DNA of 64,000 nucleotides, taken from the NCBI GenBank assembly GCA_023954715.1, contig JAGSHD010000007.1, positions 124,001 through 188,000 on the forward strand, written 5' to 3'. Below are positions 46,001 to 56,230 of this stretch, one piece after another. The notes under the pieces are model-generated. The model ran no database searches and was not told the DNA's origin. It saw only the letters and a program-made list of their open reading frames with translations. The stretch's first letter is position 1. Each line of letters starts with the position of its first letter. The translations under genes and the position numbers were made by a program. This DNA comes from Candidatus Cloacimonadota bacterium (lineage in GTDB: Bacteria > Muiribacteriota > UBA6191).

Positions 46001-49000
46001 TATCACTTTGTGTGTCAATCAAATTTGCAAATACAAAACGAGGTGGAATCATATCGTTTGTTTGATTAAAAGTAACCTCTTTAGACGATAGTGCATCTCC
46101 TATCAAGTTAGCCCCATAAACAGGTACTGTATTTGATAAACTTGGCACTCCATTATGAATAAACACCCTATCAATATTTTTAATCGTGTCACCATAAGTT
46201 ACTTGTAAATAGCTAAAAGGATTTACCAATGGATCATCTACTTTGACAAAGTTATTGTTGTAATACCCTACATCCACTACTGGAACTAAAGACCCTACTG
46301 GATTACCAAACATATTAGCTACATTTACTCCACCAGACTTAGCTTTAATTAATGAATATAAATTGCTTGAATCAATTGGCACAATTGTAGGTGGGCTTAA
46401 TGTATTGGTTGTTACACCTCGTACACCATCAGAACTATCTGAAAACTTTACAACCATACGATCCCCACTATTTTGCGTGGAATCTCCATTAGTATCATCA
46501 AATCTTACCCATTCAACAAAACCATGCTTAACATTTACAGTAAAAGTCCTACTAGTTACATTTTGACTAATAGCACTTGTTTGCGAATCTAAAGCACCTA
46601 CGTCTTTATAGGAGATTCTGTAGTCTTGCATACCATCTATAATCTCATTTATAAATCCTGTATATTTAGGTACAACTACTAGATCACCTGAGGTTGAGAT
46701 ATTAAATCCAGCCAAATCAGGACCTGTTGTGCCAACTCTTTCTATCCAAAATCCACCGTTCACCCCTCCTGTTGGGTCTTGGTCTAAATCAGCTTCATTG
46801 TTAAATCTTTTTGCATGAATCGGGTCATCATCAATAATAAAGTGAGTCACAGGAAAGTGCTTTGCAGTGCTCGAAGTAAAGGTTAAATCACTGGTAGAAA
46901 GCTCTCCTAAAATAAATCTAGGTTGAGTGTCAACAATAGTAAATGAAAATATTTTTGATGCTTGTCCGTCTGCTCCATCATCCAACCTAAGCTCTATGGA
47001 AGCTTGCCCTAAAGAGCCAAGATTTGGTCTCAACACAAGCTTTTCAGACCCACAAGGAGCAACACAAACCCCGTTCAAACATTCATTGCCATTTGAAAAT
47101 AGACTTGCTGTAAACTTAGAAGTACTTAACAATGGCAATGAATAACAAACATCGGTAAGGGTGGCATCAACATCTGCTTTCCAAGTATTTAGCAATATAT
47201 CTGGATGTACTAGATTGTGTACTCCATCATTTTGTTTTACAATAGAAGAAAAGTTCGTATTTTGAAAATACGGAGCATCATTGACGCTTTGCATAATATA
47301 ACTAAATCTCTTTTTACTATCCACACCATAATTTTGTACAACTCCTCCCACTACTTTCAAGACATAAATATCTTGTTCAAATGTGCCATAGTTATCACAT
47401 TTTTGAACATCAGAACAACTTGGGATCAAGTTTGCTCGTAACTGTGCATCTGAGTTAACTGAACTGTAGTTTAGTAACTCAAACTGAATCTGCCTATTAT
47501 TAGATAGGCTAGATGCTGTTTTAACTATGGAAGTAAGAACCTGAGTCGGGCTAAAAGAATACACATGATCCACAATCGTTGGTCCACTACCTGACTCTTC
47601 ATCCGTAACTACAAAACCTAAACTAGTCATCAAAGTTGCACTAAATGGTGTATCCTCAAAGGAGTTAATAGTACAAGTACTTTGATTGGTGGAGGCCCCT
47701 GGAATACAAATACTGTTACCCACTAATGAAAGCTCTGGAGGATCATCAACAGACACCATAGACATGGAGAAGTTTATTTTAGTGGTCACGTTACTTTTAG
47801 CTCGTCCAAAGCCATAACGAGTGGAACTAGACTGATTTAAAATCAGCTCCCATTGCTCAGTCCCTGCTACATAAGTATCTGGGTTTTTTAGTTGTATATT
47901 CAGCTTTTTTGGATTGGTATTATGATCAGGATTTACCAAATAAATTGAGTTTTCAACTGTACCATCAGTACGATTTACAGTAAATGTTAAATACCCATCG
48001 ATAACCCCAGTCGAATCTCGTGTTGAGTCCCAAGTTGGATTATAATCTATAGCATCATTGGCATCAATGTCTGTTGTTACTCCTGATCCACCTTCAGCTA
48101 GTACATAACTATGTACTTGCAATGGATTTGGCTTTACAATAATGGGAATATCATCCAGTTCTTGCAGTTCGATTTTAAACTCTTGAAAAATACAACCACC
48201 TTGCACATCTGTAATTTGAAAAGTAACAATATCAAAACTTGGAATTGAAGCGCTTTCTTCAAAGTGATTTCTATTTAGTTTTCCGGTTACAAAAAAGTTT
48301 CCACTAGGGTCTATAGTAGCTAAAAACTTGTCATAACTTGTAACCAAACCTGTATCTGAATTAGTTGTACCACTTTGACTACATTGTGATGCCTGACCCG
48401 TTTTATCAATGTCTACCATTCTGAAAGTTAGCATAGGGTTCGGATCAAACTGGTCATTTGCCAAAGTGTTCATATCTATTGGCCCAAAAAGATCTTCTTC
48501 AGTAGGTTTGAGGTGGGTATCAAACGACGTGTTCGCCCAGACTGGATTATCATTAACCTCAATAACTTGTACTAAAATTTTATGAACAGATTTTAATCCC
48601 TTAGAGTCCATTACTTCTAAAGAAACTACTTCACTTGGAGCTACTGAAGCACTAATAGTAGTATACATATTAGTTTTTACGCTAAATCGTATTTGATCTT
48701 TAATATCTAAAGCTCCTGTAAGTATCTCCATCTTATAAACAGAAGTTTCATAAGTTAAAACACGCTGATTCCCTGCGCTAACAAAAGCCCAAGAGTAATC
48801 ATTAATTGTTTCTCCGTATTTCCAGTCTTTATCTTCAAGAACCCAACTAGAAGTCTCTGACTCATGGTGCTCAAGAGACCAGACTAGAGCATCTTGATCT
48901 TCTAATGCTGTAAGAGTCGCAGCACTCACAGGACCATCTACATGGAAGTTTCCAAAATTACAGATGGTTCCTAGTGGACTTTGCCCTGTAGGACAGATAC

Positions 49001-52000
49001 TTGGTGCCATTGGCACATCTAACCAAGTTACTTCATGTGAAAACTCTACACTCTTGGTACTATCAGCTATCTCTTCGATTTTAAGAACAAAAGATACAAC
49101 GCCAAAAGCACGCTCAGAAGCAGTTAAGTTTTGGGTATTATTACAACTTTGATCATAGCCAAAGGGCCTCAAGTTTAAGAAATTATTTTCAATAGTTACT
49201 ATGGGATACTTAAATAATGAAGTATTAAAGTCTACGATCGATGTACTGACCATTGTATATTTCATGGCATCGTTTTCTATATCACTAACGATAGTTGAGA
49301 GATCAATACTTTTACATAAACCTTCGTTTGTCACAAAGTTTGTTTGAAAAATTGACTGAGTTACAATGTCACTTAAGATAGGAGTATCATCTACTGCTGT
49401 AATCTGTAGCCCGATATCTGTAGTGATACATAGTCTTTCTCCCGTTTGCCCAGAGTCCACATCACATAAAACAAATACTAAGCTATCCACACCTGTTGCG
49501 TTTTCAATTGGAATCATACTTAACAGATTTGACGATTGATTCAATGTTACACTTGAAAATAATGGAGTTTGAGTTGAAATTGATGTTGGACCTACTCTAG
49601 CTGTCATTTCACTAATCGGAAACACCCGATCAACCACAGCAGGAAGGCTGGTTCCAAAATACCAGCTCATTGTTGATTCAACCCCTGCTAATTCATCTTC
49701 ACGATCATCTCCATTGGCATTCAGACTCTTATTCAAAGGTATATCTTCTGTAACTATTATGCCTGTATCTAAAAACACTATTGCAGGAGGGTGATTCACT
49801 AAACCTACGTCTATATTTATAGTACGAGTTACTTCAAAAGAGCCATTATGTAAAACCATATCAATAGAAGATGCTCCACCAGTAACACTAGCATTTGCAT
49901 CTGCATAAATACACAAGTTGTCATTATTAGCATAATCTTCAAAATGTGTATTACAACTCCCATGACCCAGATGATAAATCGCTAGGTCTTTCGATTGTAA
50001 AAATGGATTATCATTCCAGAATTGTCCCACTGGATTACCTGTAACAGGTTTTATAAAGTCTCTTGAGTAATTCTCCCAAGTTGTAGTGTTTATTTTGAGT
50101 ACAGAGCCATCATCAGGTAATTGTATAACATAAGCTGTATCATCCTTATCCGGCTCTAATAATTTTCTTATTGTAATTTCAGGTGGGTCAGCTACAGGTA
50201 ATATAGTTAAATTTACCGAGGTTGTGGTAGTACATGTTATCTGACCTGTACAACTTTCATTACTTAAAGTAAATTCAAGAGTAAAGTCTCCAAAGACATC
50301 GGGTGCTGGGTGGATAAATAAAGTGTCATTATTTACATCCGATTGACTTAAGTTAATTGGTGTTCCGTTTATCGTAGAAGGTACACACTGAGAGCTAATC
50401 CCTTTATCTGCACCAGAAAGGTTGGTTAAACAATTCACCTTTGACTTTATGTTTTGGTCCAATAAGTACCCCTTAAAGTCTGGGTAATCCACAGTATTAT
50501 CAAACATAGATAAACCTGCTGTAAGCCGAACTGACCACTGTAAGTCACTGTCTAAAGGACCACCAAAAAAGTTATAGTTATTAGCTTCAAATACCCCCAT
50601 ATCAACGGTTGTAGTACTATCTTCGTAAATATTACCAATAGCACTAGCAATCTGCCCAGGAGTCGAACCAATATTTGGTGTCCCATTATCTCTCACTTTT
50701 AACACACAAGTGACATCTTCGCCAGACTCTAAAAATGGACTTGCTCCGTTTCGATCTTGCACTACAAAGTGAAAGGTCGCATTTTCAACAGCTGCATCAT
50801 TTATTGCACCAACTTCTATCAACCCTGTAGAATTGTTTATCATATTCACATTAAACAAAGGGTCAGTAGCAGGTACAGTAAAAGTAGTAGATTGAGTACC
50901 AAAATTAGATAGAGTCTCCACACCTGATACCGTTACTTTTGCTGATTGTGCTTGAGAAAACTTTACTCCCGTATAATCTACCGACTTTAATATCAATCTT
51001 AAGTTTTCTGATTGTTCTGGAAACTTAGTTAAATCAATATCATCCCATTTTATGGTAGGAAAATTAAATGGAAACTGTTTTGTTGCAATTCCACCAGCTG
51101 ATACTGAATCTGTTGAATCCAAAGTAATAAATCCATTACCACATAAGTTTGCATTAAAAAACGGAGGATCATTAACTTGATTTACAGTAAATGTAACCAA
51201 TTGTGTATCAGAAAGTGAGCCACCATTGTCTACACTAAACAGATATTCATAAACTCCATAATGCTCAGGCTTTAGAGTTACTTTCATATCCCACAATTGT
51301 CCGCTTGTGCCAACCATAGCTCCCACAGAAAGTTCAATTGTAGATATTGGTGAAACTCCAACTGCTGGACTAGAAGGTTGAGGCCCTATTTCTGTGATTT
51401 TCCAAGGATTTGTTGGAAAAGGACCATCCACATCAAAGTAACCAATTTGAAATGTTTGTGGTGCGTCATCTTCGTTCATGGTGACATCAGCAATTTTTGG
51501 ACCGGCTACAATACCATTTGTACTAATTGTTGGATTATCATCACTTGGTACAACACCGATTGGAATCGTGATACAAGTCCCTAAGCCCCCATCTCTTGGC
51601 ACGTCCCCATTTGTTGGAAAAGCTCCTTGAGTATCTTGAGCACACAACACAATTGTATCAAAGGTACTACCAGGATGCGAAAAATTAGGAACTGGAGTAA
51701 CCAATAAATTATTACCTGATACAGAATAGGCTGAAATATTAGGATGAACCCCAGAAGTACCTACCCCAGTTTGTACACTCCATATTAATGAAGATTGTGG
51801 ATCTTCTCCCATTCCTAGAATAACTTCATCTGCAAAGTTTAATATTGAAATAGTAGCTGGTTTACTTTCTTCTGGTACATTTATTGTTGGCCTTGCTCCA
51901 CCTAAAGCATAGTCAGAATGAAAGACAGGAGCATCATTTACACACGATATATCTAAGGTATACTCACTAGTAGTAGTATTTACTACTCCATCCGATACAG

Positions 52001-55000
52001 CTAAGTTTACTACTCCAGCACTATTACTTGTACAAGCATGAGGCAGTAAGCTATATGTAATCTCATCTTGAACTGTATTTGTTATGGCCACATTTGAGTA
52101 AAAGTTTGTATCAAAGTTTACCACAGACCAAACTAACTCAGCGTGCTCCTGTGTTGTTAATGCCGCACCACATTTTCTACCAGCAACTCCTTCAGGTGCT
52201 GTACACTCAAATGAACTTAGTGTAATAACTTTATTAACAGCAGTAGCAGACTCTGTACCCAAAAAGGCAGCATTATTAGCCTGAGTTAAAGGATCATAAC
52301 CTGGTCCTGTAAATACAGATACTCCTCCAACATTAGGTACATTAGTTACATTTAAGCTATTATCCTCTAAGACTAAGTCCAAGCGGTAATGAGTCGGAAA
52401 CTGAAATTTAACAGGAGCAACTGAAATATGCCATAAATTATCTCCACTAGCGCTCAAATCAGCTTCATAAGAAATTAAATGTCTTTCCCCCACCGTAGAT
52501 GCCGGAAAACGATCCATAGTACCATTACTTGGCCCTACAGAGTTTTGCCCCTTTGTTTCGTGAACAGCGGAAGGGTTACCGTCACTTAAGTTTGTATCAT
52601 AACTATAAAAATTATCTCCACCCAAAACTGTAGTACCAAAAGGTATTGGTCCGCCAGCATTTGGCAAACTCGATGGTGTTCTTTTGTCAGTGAAGTCATC
52701 ATATAAGTAAATAGAATAAATCACAGTATCTGGAGGTACAGGTACTCCTCCACTTTGAAATCCACTTTCAGTTAAGACAAAGTTCATCTGAACAGACTTT
52801 ACTCCATCAATATCCGATACATTTGCTTCAAACTCTAAAATATCAGACCAACTAGCTTTTGATTGACTTGTAAACCCAGTAGGTGTTATTGATGGGGTCA
52901 AAGAGGGAGCTATTCTGAAACTATTTACAAAAGTATCTGCTGAAGGCAGTATTGTTATTTCTATAGTCCCAGTTCCCACTTTAGCGTCAACAGTAGTCAT
53001 AGTAAAAGTACAAAAACCTGTCCCTGCAACACTACCTGCTGTGATTGTTAATTGAGTTGCCCCCGTTGGAGCTGGATCTAGAGAACAAGCAGCAATATTT
53101 GCTGTTTTGGAATCTAAAACAATACCTGTATCTAATGGCCCGATTGTCCCGTTGTATTCTATGGCATTTCGAATATCGATTACAGTTGATGTATCTACAA
53201 CTAAATTTACGGGGTGGCCACCAATCAAAGAAGTGTCTAATCTAGGTGCAGTTTCAACGGCAAAATTTGGTGACGAATAAATTGTTGTTGACTCTTGTCT
53301 AGCATCATTAGTAAAAAAGCCATCTGCTATATCCAATTGAAAATGATAAGTTGTGCCATCTGTTTTTACAGAGGATGGTACTGTGAAGTTATGAAAATAC
53401 TTTGGCTTTAGGTTTGGTGGTTTACCAACGTAAGGTGTATCGTTAAATGCAGGCAAAGTAAAAGTCTCTTGGACTGGTACAAACCCACCATCGATCGTTG
53501 AAACTAAAGAAACCTTTATATGTTTTAAGGCAGCTGTACCCTCATCAGCAACATCAACACTAATTGGAATAATATCTCCTACTTTTACAGGATTTGAAAT
53601 CGTGGCAACAAACTCGTTTACAATTGGACTTGATCGTACAGCGGTAAAAGCTATTGAATCACCAACATACTCGTTGTCTGTTGCACCTAAATTATCCGTT
53701 GCAAAAACTCGTATTTGATAATCTTGAGAGTCAACAAAACCCAATCTCAAACTCAATGGTGAAAACTCTCCTTCAAATTTGTTTGTACCCGAATTATAGG
53801 CTAGAGCTACTGGCCCTGCTGTTGGAAAAAAGGTCGGTGTGACAGGATCAGTAGTTGCAATTTGGTAACTTACAGATTGAATTGTTCCAGAGTTGTTATG
53901 AATCCCTTGAAATTTGATAGAAAAAGTTGAGTCCGGATCTCCTACTTTACCATTAAATCCTGGCTCTAGTGTATTACCAGAAATTGGAGGCCTCTTAATC
54001 AATAGCTCTAAATTTGTACTAGATAAAAAATCTGCCGTACCATTATCTAATGGATCAGGAGGAACGACATCTCCTACTGTCCCAATCGTTGGGACTGAGG
54101 TTAACACGTAAGATGCTCGACTAGAAGCTGGTGAGAATGTAGTCTTAATATACGAGATATCATCTAACTCACATCGACCTGCTGGGCCTACACAATATGG
54201 AGCCGTACCTACAGTAGGTAGTATTACTCCTGATGGAGTAAAGTTAAAGTCACCTGAAGAGATCATGCCATCAGTATTGATATGGGCTTGGGCAGAAGCT
54301 GCTCTACCCAATGAAAAAACATCCAAAATCCCATTGTTTGCCGTATCAATTAAAACAATAGTGAAGTTCCATGAGTCTACTGCAACTGCTGCCCCTCCAA
54401 AAGGTGTAGTATACTCTGTCTCTGGAGTCCAGCTGTTTCCAAGACACAATCTAGGAGTTAGTCTATCAGCTGATAGTCGTGGAAAAGTATCTCTTCCGAA
54501 ATATTGATTTACCTCAACTACATCGTTACCACCTGCCATACCTGGTAATGCACCATCTCCCCCATCAATATTATCTAAACCACCAGAAAACAGTCTATGA
54601 TGAGTTGCAACAATCGGAAAGGTTGATGTTCCGTATGTCGGAATAGAAGCTAAATTATGTAGAACAGGCCAAGTATGGATCTCTCCCCCTGTACCTGTAT
54701 ATGCTGTTGTTGCCCTTTGCATTAAATCGGCTGTCGTTGGCGTAACTGATGTGTCTGCCATCTTTGGTTGATCATAAATCGCTACTACTTCAGAGGCCGC
54801 TAAAAGTGGGCTTGCTAATCCATCAAAGTTTTTTAAAGATAGGTTTATTGCGCCAGTAACCGTCCAACCTAAAAGTGTTAAATAGTTCGCTACATCTCCA
54901 TCACCAGTATTGTCCTGTAATCCACATATATCGTAGAGCAAATCAGTGGATGAACCATTTAAAACTGGTAAAGTACCTTCTCTTGTTTCTACTAAATATA

Positions 55001-55271
55001 AAATTGCTAAATTATTCAAATCAAATGACACCCCTGAGTTGTTATATACCTCAATGACCACATCTGATTTTACTGTTTTACTATTTGCTACATCCTCTAC
55101 TCCGCCTGTACTCCCATGGTAAGGTATAGCAGTTGTCACACCATCATTATCTAATTGTACTTCTGTAATTAAGATATCACCATATCTTGTGGATCTACCT
55201 AAAGGTGCACTCCACATATTTTGAATCACTAACAATAAAATGATTGTGACAAGTTTTATATTTTTATTCAT
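43023..55271 (-). CDS. giant surface protein: Ig/cadherin-like repeats, calcium-binding repeats, CFI-box C-terminus
   Basis: 4082 aa, over 400 kDa. Signal peptide residues 1-21. A lamin-tail-like start follows (GDILITEVQ, then VVIEVYNNSG). About 2,700 residues of cadherin/Ig-like repeats come next, each marked by VNDxPxF variants (VNDAPVF, VNDPPFF, VNDNPVW, VNDAPYF). After these are SbsA-type Ig segments with FSEPVD and FSESIK. Residues about 3540-3785 are thrombospondin-3-like calcium repeats (DTDGDGKGD, DSDNDGIPN and similar). The end holds eight glycines, then CFIVTAASGS near residue 3987, a helical YYKYSPSIAEAI part, one hydrophobic helix and KRAK. That tail matches the CFI-box-CTERM class of envelope proteins. 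Adhesion or surface structure is likely. The gene stands alone with its own terminator. Confidence 0.85.
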   Translation of the reverse strand: MNKNIKLVTIILLLVIQNMWSAPLGRSTRYGDILITEVQLDNDGVTTAIPYHGSTGGVEDVANSKTVKSDVVIEVYNNSGVSFDLNNLAILYLVETREGTLPVLNGSSTDLLYDICGLQDNTGDGDVANYLTLLGWTVTGAINLSLKNFDGLASPLLAASEVVAIYDQPKMADTSVTPTTADLMQRATTAYTGTGGEIHTWPVLHNLASIPTYGTSTFPIVATHHRLFSGGLDNIDGGDGALPGMAGGNDVVEVNQYFGRDTFPRLSADRLTPRLCLGNSWTPETEYTTPFGGAAVAVDSWNFTIVLIDTANNGILDVFSLGRAASAQAHINTDGMISSGDFNFTPSGVILPTVGTAPYCVGPAGRCELDDISYIKTTFSPASSRASYVLTSVPTIGTVGDVVPPDPLDNGTADFLSSTNLELLIKRPPISGNTLEPGFNGKVGDPDSTFSIKFQGIHNNSGTIQSVSYQIATTDPVTPTFFPTAGPVALAYNSGTNKFEGEFSPLSLRLGFVDSQDYQIRVFATDNLGATDNEYVGDSIAFTAVRSSPIVNEFVATISNPVKVGDIIPISVDVADEGTAALKHIKVSLVSTIDGGFVPVQETFTLPAFNDTPYVGKPPNLKPKYFHNFTVPSSVKTDGTTYHFQLDIADGFFTNDARQESTTIYSSPNFAVETAPRLDTSLIGGHPVNLVVDTSTVIDIRNAIEYNGTIGPLDTGIVLDSKTANIAACSLDPAPTGATQLTITAGSVAGTGFCTFTMTTVDAKVGTGTIEITILPSADTFVNSFRIAPSLTPSITPTGFTSQSKASWSDILEFEANVSDIDGVKSVQMNFVLTESGFQSGGVPVPPDTVIYSIYLYDDFTDKRTPSSLPNAGGPIPFGTTVLGGDNFYSYDTNLSDGNPSAVHETKGQNSVGPSNGTMDRFPASTVGERHLISYEADLSASGDNLWHISVAPVKFQFPTHYRLDLVLEDNSLNVTNVPNVGGVSVFTGPGYDPLTQANNAAFLGTESATAVNKVITLSSFECTAPEGVAGRKCGAALTTQEHAELVWSVVNFDTNFYSNVAITNTVQDEITYSLLPHACTSNSAGVVNLAVSDGVVNTTTSEYTLDISCVNDAPVFHSDYALGGARPTINVPEESKPATISILNFADEVILGMGEDPQSSLIWSVQTGVGTSGVHPNISAYSVSGNNLLVTPVPNFSHPGSTFDTIVLCAQDTQGAFPTNGDVPRDGGLGTCITIPIGVVPSDDNPTISTNGIVAGPKIADVTMNEDDAPQTFQIGYFDVDGPFPTNPWKITEIGPQPSSPAVGVSPISTIELSVGAMVGTSGQLWDMKVTLKPEHYGVYEYLFSVDNGGSLSDTQLVTFTVNQVNDPPFFNANLCGNGFITLDSTDSVSAGGIATKQFPFNFPTIKWDDIDLTKFPEQSENLRLILKSVDYTGVKFSQAQSAKVTVSGVETLSNFGTQSTTFTVPATDPLFNVNMINNSTGLIEVGAINDAAVENATFHFVVQDRNGASPFLESGEDVTCVLKVRDNGTPNIGSTPGQIASAIGNIYEDSTTTVDMGVFEANNYNFFGGPLDSDLQWSVRLTAGLSMFDNTVDYPDFKGYLLDQNIKSKVNCLTNLSGADKGISSQCVPSTINGTPINLSQSDVNNDTLFIHPAPDVFGDFTLEFTLSNESCTGQITCTTTTSVNLTILPVADPPEITIRKLLEPDKDDTAYVIQLPDDGSVLKINTTTWENYSRDFIKPVTGNPVGQFWNDNPFLQSKDLAIYHLGHGSCNTHFEDYANNDNLCIYADANASVTGGASSIDMVLHNGSFEVTRTINIDVGLVNHPPAIVFLDTGIIVTEDIPLNKSLNANGDDREDELAGVESTMSWYFGTSLPAVVDRVFPISEMTARVGPTSISTQTPLFSSVTLNQSSNLLSMIPIENATGVDSLVFVLCDVDSGQTGERLCITTDIGLQITAVDDTPILSDIVTQSIFQTNFVTNEGLCKSIDLSTIVSDIENDAMKYTMVSTSIVDFNTSLFKYPIVTIENNFLNLRPFGYDQSCNNTQNLTASERAFGVVSFVLKIEEIADSTKSVEFSHEVTWLDVPMAPSICPTGQSPLGTICNFGNFHVDGPVSAATLTALEDQDALVWSLEHHESETSSWVLEDKDWKYGETINDYSWAFVSAGNQRVLTYETSVYKMEILTGALDIKDQIRFSVKTNMYTTISASVAPSEVVSLEVMDSKGLKSVHKILVQVIEVNDNPVWANTSFDTHLKPTEEDLFGPIDMNTLANDQFDPNPMLTFRMVDIDKTGQASQCSQSGTTNSDTGLVTSYDKFLATIDPSGNFFVTGKLNRNHFEESASIPSFDIVTFQITDVQGGCIFQEFKIELQELDDIPIIVKPNPLQVHSYVLAEGGSGVTTDIDANDAIDYNPTWDSTRDSTGVIDGYLTFTVNRTDGTVENSIYLVNPDHNTNPKKLNIQLKNPDTYVAGTEQWELILNQSSSTRYGFGRAKSNVTTKINFSMSMVSVDDPPELSLVGNSICIPGASTNQSTCTINSFEDTPFSATLMTSLGFVVTDEESGSGPTIVDHVYSFSPTQVLTSIVKTASSLSNNRQIQFELLNYSSVNSDAQLRANLIPSCSDVQKCDNYGTFEQDIYVLKVVGGVVQNYGVDSKKRFSYIMQSVNDAPYFQNTNFSSIVKQNDGVHNLVHPDILLNTWKADVDATLTDVCYSLPLLSTSKFTASLFSNGNECLNGVCVAPCGSEKLVLRPNLGSLGQASIELRLDDGADGQASKIFSFTIVDTQPRFILGELSTSDLTFTSSTAKHFPVTHFIIDDDPIHAKRFNNEADLDQDPTGGVNGGFWIERVGTTGPDLAGFNISTSGDLVVVPKYTGFINEIIDGMQDYRISYKDVGALDSQTSAISQNVTSRTFTVNVKHGFVEWVRFDDTNGDSTQNSGDRMVVKFSDSSDGVRGVTTNTLSPPTIVPIDSSNLYSLIKAKSGGVNVANMFGNPVGSLVPVVDVGYYNNNFVKVDDPLVNPFSYLQVTYGDTIKNIDRVFIHNGVPSLSNTVPVYGANLIGDALSSKEVTFNQTNDMIPPRFVFANLIDTQSDNLTEFAQGDQIVAHFSESIKLPTGVFIPQNLFQFENVNLGTDPSYELIGNRIIITLGTDAYINTNATIESQKPRMIAEQNMILDKSSLIATPLATYGLSQLLLRDDNMGPNIVDIRYNSRGNSDYETGDQLYIRFSEPVDPTTFIGTGNNDNRFILPQGVSFGTSFLEWKENNTLLILTFGPGASLPNQAQLQTGLKIKLSAVVKDIKGNSAGLGDLTPSLGATLPTSDNVPPIVVFTFEKNGIALDGAALNHVGKGSLLIKAKFDTLQNGVQPVIEISGGGIQTVTSIFSGTGTDFTYLHNIQVDNGIETRDGLRLVSVIESTQDANSNSVVIEGYRSFMVDTVNPVITLDPIGTMQIINGVAKQVVEVESVTMQARSNEILSVAQGLPVFPTNVGVSASLAQDKFGASITLSNLSPGDNSFTLRAIDAAQNQTELQGQVYRVGGDSTGGQNNGNPQDLDNDGVINQEDAFPTNGLEQYDTDGDGKGDNLDLDDDGDGIEDTLDKIVLITNEVLDLSKDSDNDGIPNVFDADMDGDGILNVNELSFVDVYHISGGVLDADNDGIPNYSDPDDDNDNLTDLQELSLIPRSKTWEKDSDGDGILDGAENTIGTRYYAPNSQSYNTWVDAFDSDNDGIINMFDKFPFDSDNDGETNDIDNDSDGDGVLDTVDNFPNDKDNDGIEDKDDEDKDNNLIPDQLEAVVSVTRGECDLINPASQKSCVAVPKVNGKIAFRVPDTGLDQDVTYDMSGLSDEYDGLKNIILSKDPNIIDIVPVVEIKLDQQDMTTDTSKYEVLGKVLHINGKIRPNTQVRFPFVLPSYLVHDNTLKSNDLVLEYYDSGQKKWLKDGSSYQISGGVLYANISHFSNWRVLRDISNVFQNTGTSFASTDGGGGGGGGGCFIVTAASGSKFSKAVQFFTYFRDSFLIKFDSGQKVMNIYYKYSPSIAEAIAQSSLLRLLTNLVLMPFAIVALMFMLWPLSLILIFAFCFYKRAK

Positions 55272-55630
55272 ATCTTATCTTTCTTAGAAAGTTATTTTAT
55301 ACCATTGATAAACAATGGTGAGCTTTATCCAGTAGTCCAAATGTAAAACTCAAATATTTTTTACAGCAACAAACTAGCGATGCTGATATCAACACCGCTA
55401 TAAATTTTGCGTAAAACGCTACAGTCCAATATATACCATAAGTTTTGGCTTATAAACTATTTTAGTAACTATCTATAGACAATAGTTACTTTTATACTTT
55501 TAATTTTAAGGTTTTGATTATATTTCGCAAGAGCAAAGTCGGGTTCTTCATAAGAAAAAATCTAAATTTTATTGAGATAAATCAAATATTTGGCACACAT
55601 AGAACTATTGTACACCTTTAAATATAGGGA
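55272..55630. other. intergenic region with inverted repeats
   Basis: 359 bp. In the leader of the giant gene ACCATTG / CAATGGT (55301-55319) can form a 7-bp hairpin 30 nt before the ATG. Further on, AGTAACTAT / ATAGTTACT (55464-55490) is a perfect 9-bp inverted repeat around TCTATAGA. No T-run marks it as a terminator for coaE. No ORF. Confidence 0.55.
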
Positions 55631-56227
55631 TTAGCTAATTTGTAAAAATAGACCTTTTAGTTTTAAGTGAAGGTCTTTTAGTTGTTTATCATTTTTTATG
55701 ACAAAGTTTGCGAGATCTACTTTTTCTTGTTGTGGCATTTGAGTTTGTATAACTTTTAAGGCTTCTTCTTTTGTTTTATTGTCTCTTTTTTGAATTCTAT
55801 CTATCTGAATCTCTGGATCACAGGTAACTACTATGGTTTCATCTAAATAGTTTTGCCATGAGTTTTCAAAAAGTAAAGGGATAGAAAAAATTGTGACTTC
55901 TTGTTTCGTTTTACACTCTTGGATTTTTTGTTGAATTACTTGAGTCACTTTAGGGTGTACCAAAGACACTAGCTCATTTAGCTTTTGTGGGTTAGAAAAT
56001 ACAATTTGCCCCAGCATTTTTCTATTGACAACACCCTTTTCAACAACTTTTGAGCCAAAGACATCCTCAATAGACTCAATCAGTAGTAAATCATTAGCAT
56101 ACAAATCATGAACTATTTTATCTGCATCAAGTACCGTAAAAAAGTCTTTTAAGTATTTTTCACAGGCAGATTTACCTGTACAAATACCACCCGTTAGGCC
56201 AATAGCATAGCAGCCATGAGATATCAC
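55631..56227 (-). CDS. coaE: dephospho-CoA kinase
   Basis: Last step of coenzyme A synthesis. 198 aa; P-loop GLTGGICTGKS (residues 10-20), DADKIVHDLY substrate motif, LVHPKV and the lid RIQKRDNKTKEEA. The end carries VDLANFVIKND, a family signature. It starts 3 bp after the HAMP protein gene and is probably in the same transcript. Confidence 0.95.
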   Translation of the reverse strand: MISHGCYAIGLTGGICTGKSACEKYLKDFFTVLDADKIVHDLYANDLLLIESIEDVFGSKVVEKGVVNRKMLGQIVFSNPQKLNELVSLVHPKVTQVIQQKIQECKTKQEVTIFSIPLLFENSWQNYLDETIVVTCDPEIQIDRIQKRDNKTKEEALKVIQTQMPQQEKVDLANFVIKNDKQLKDLHLKLKGLFLQIS

Positions 56228-56230
56228 AGC

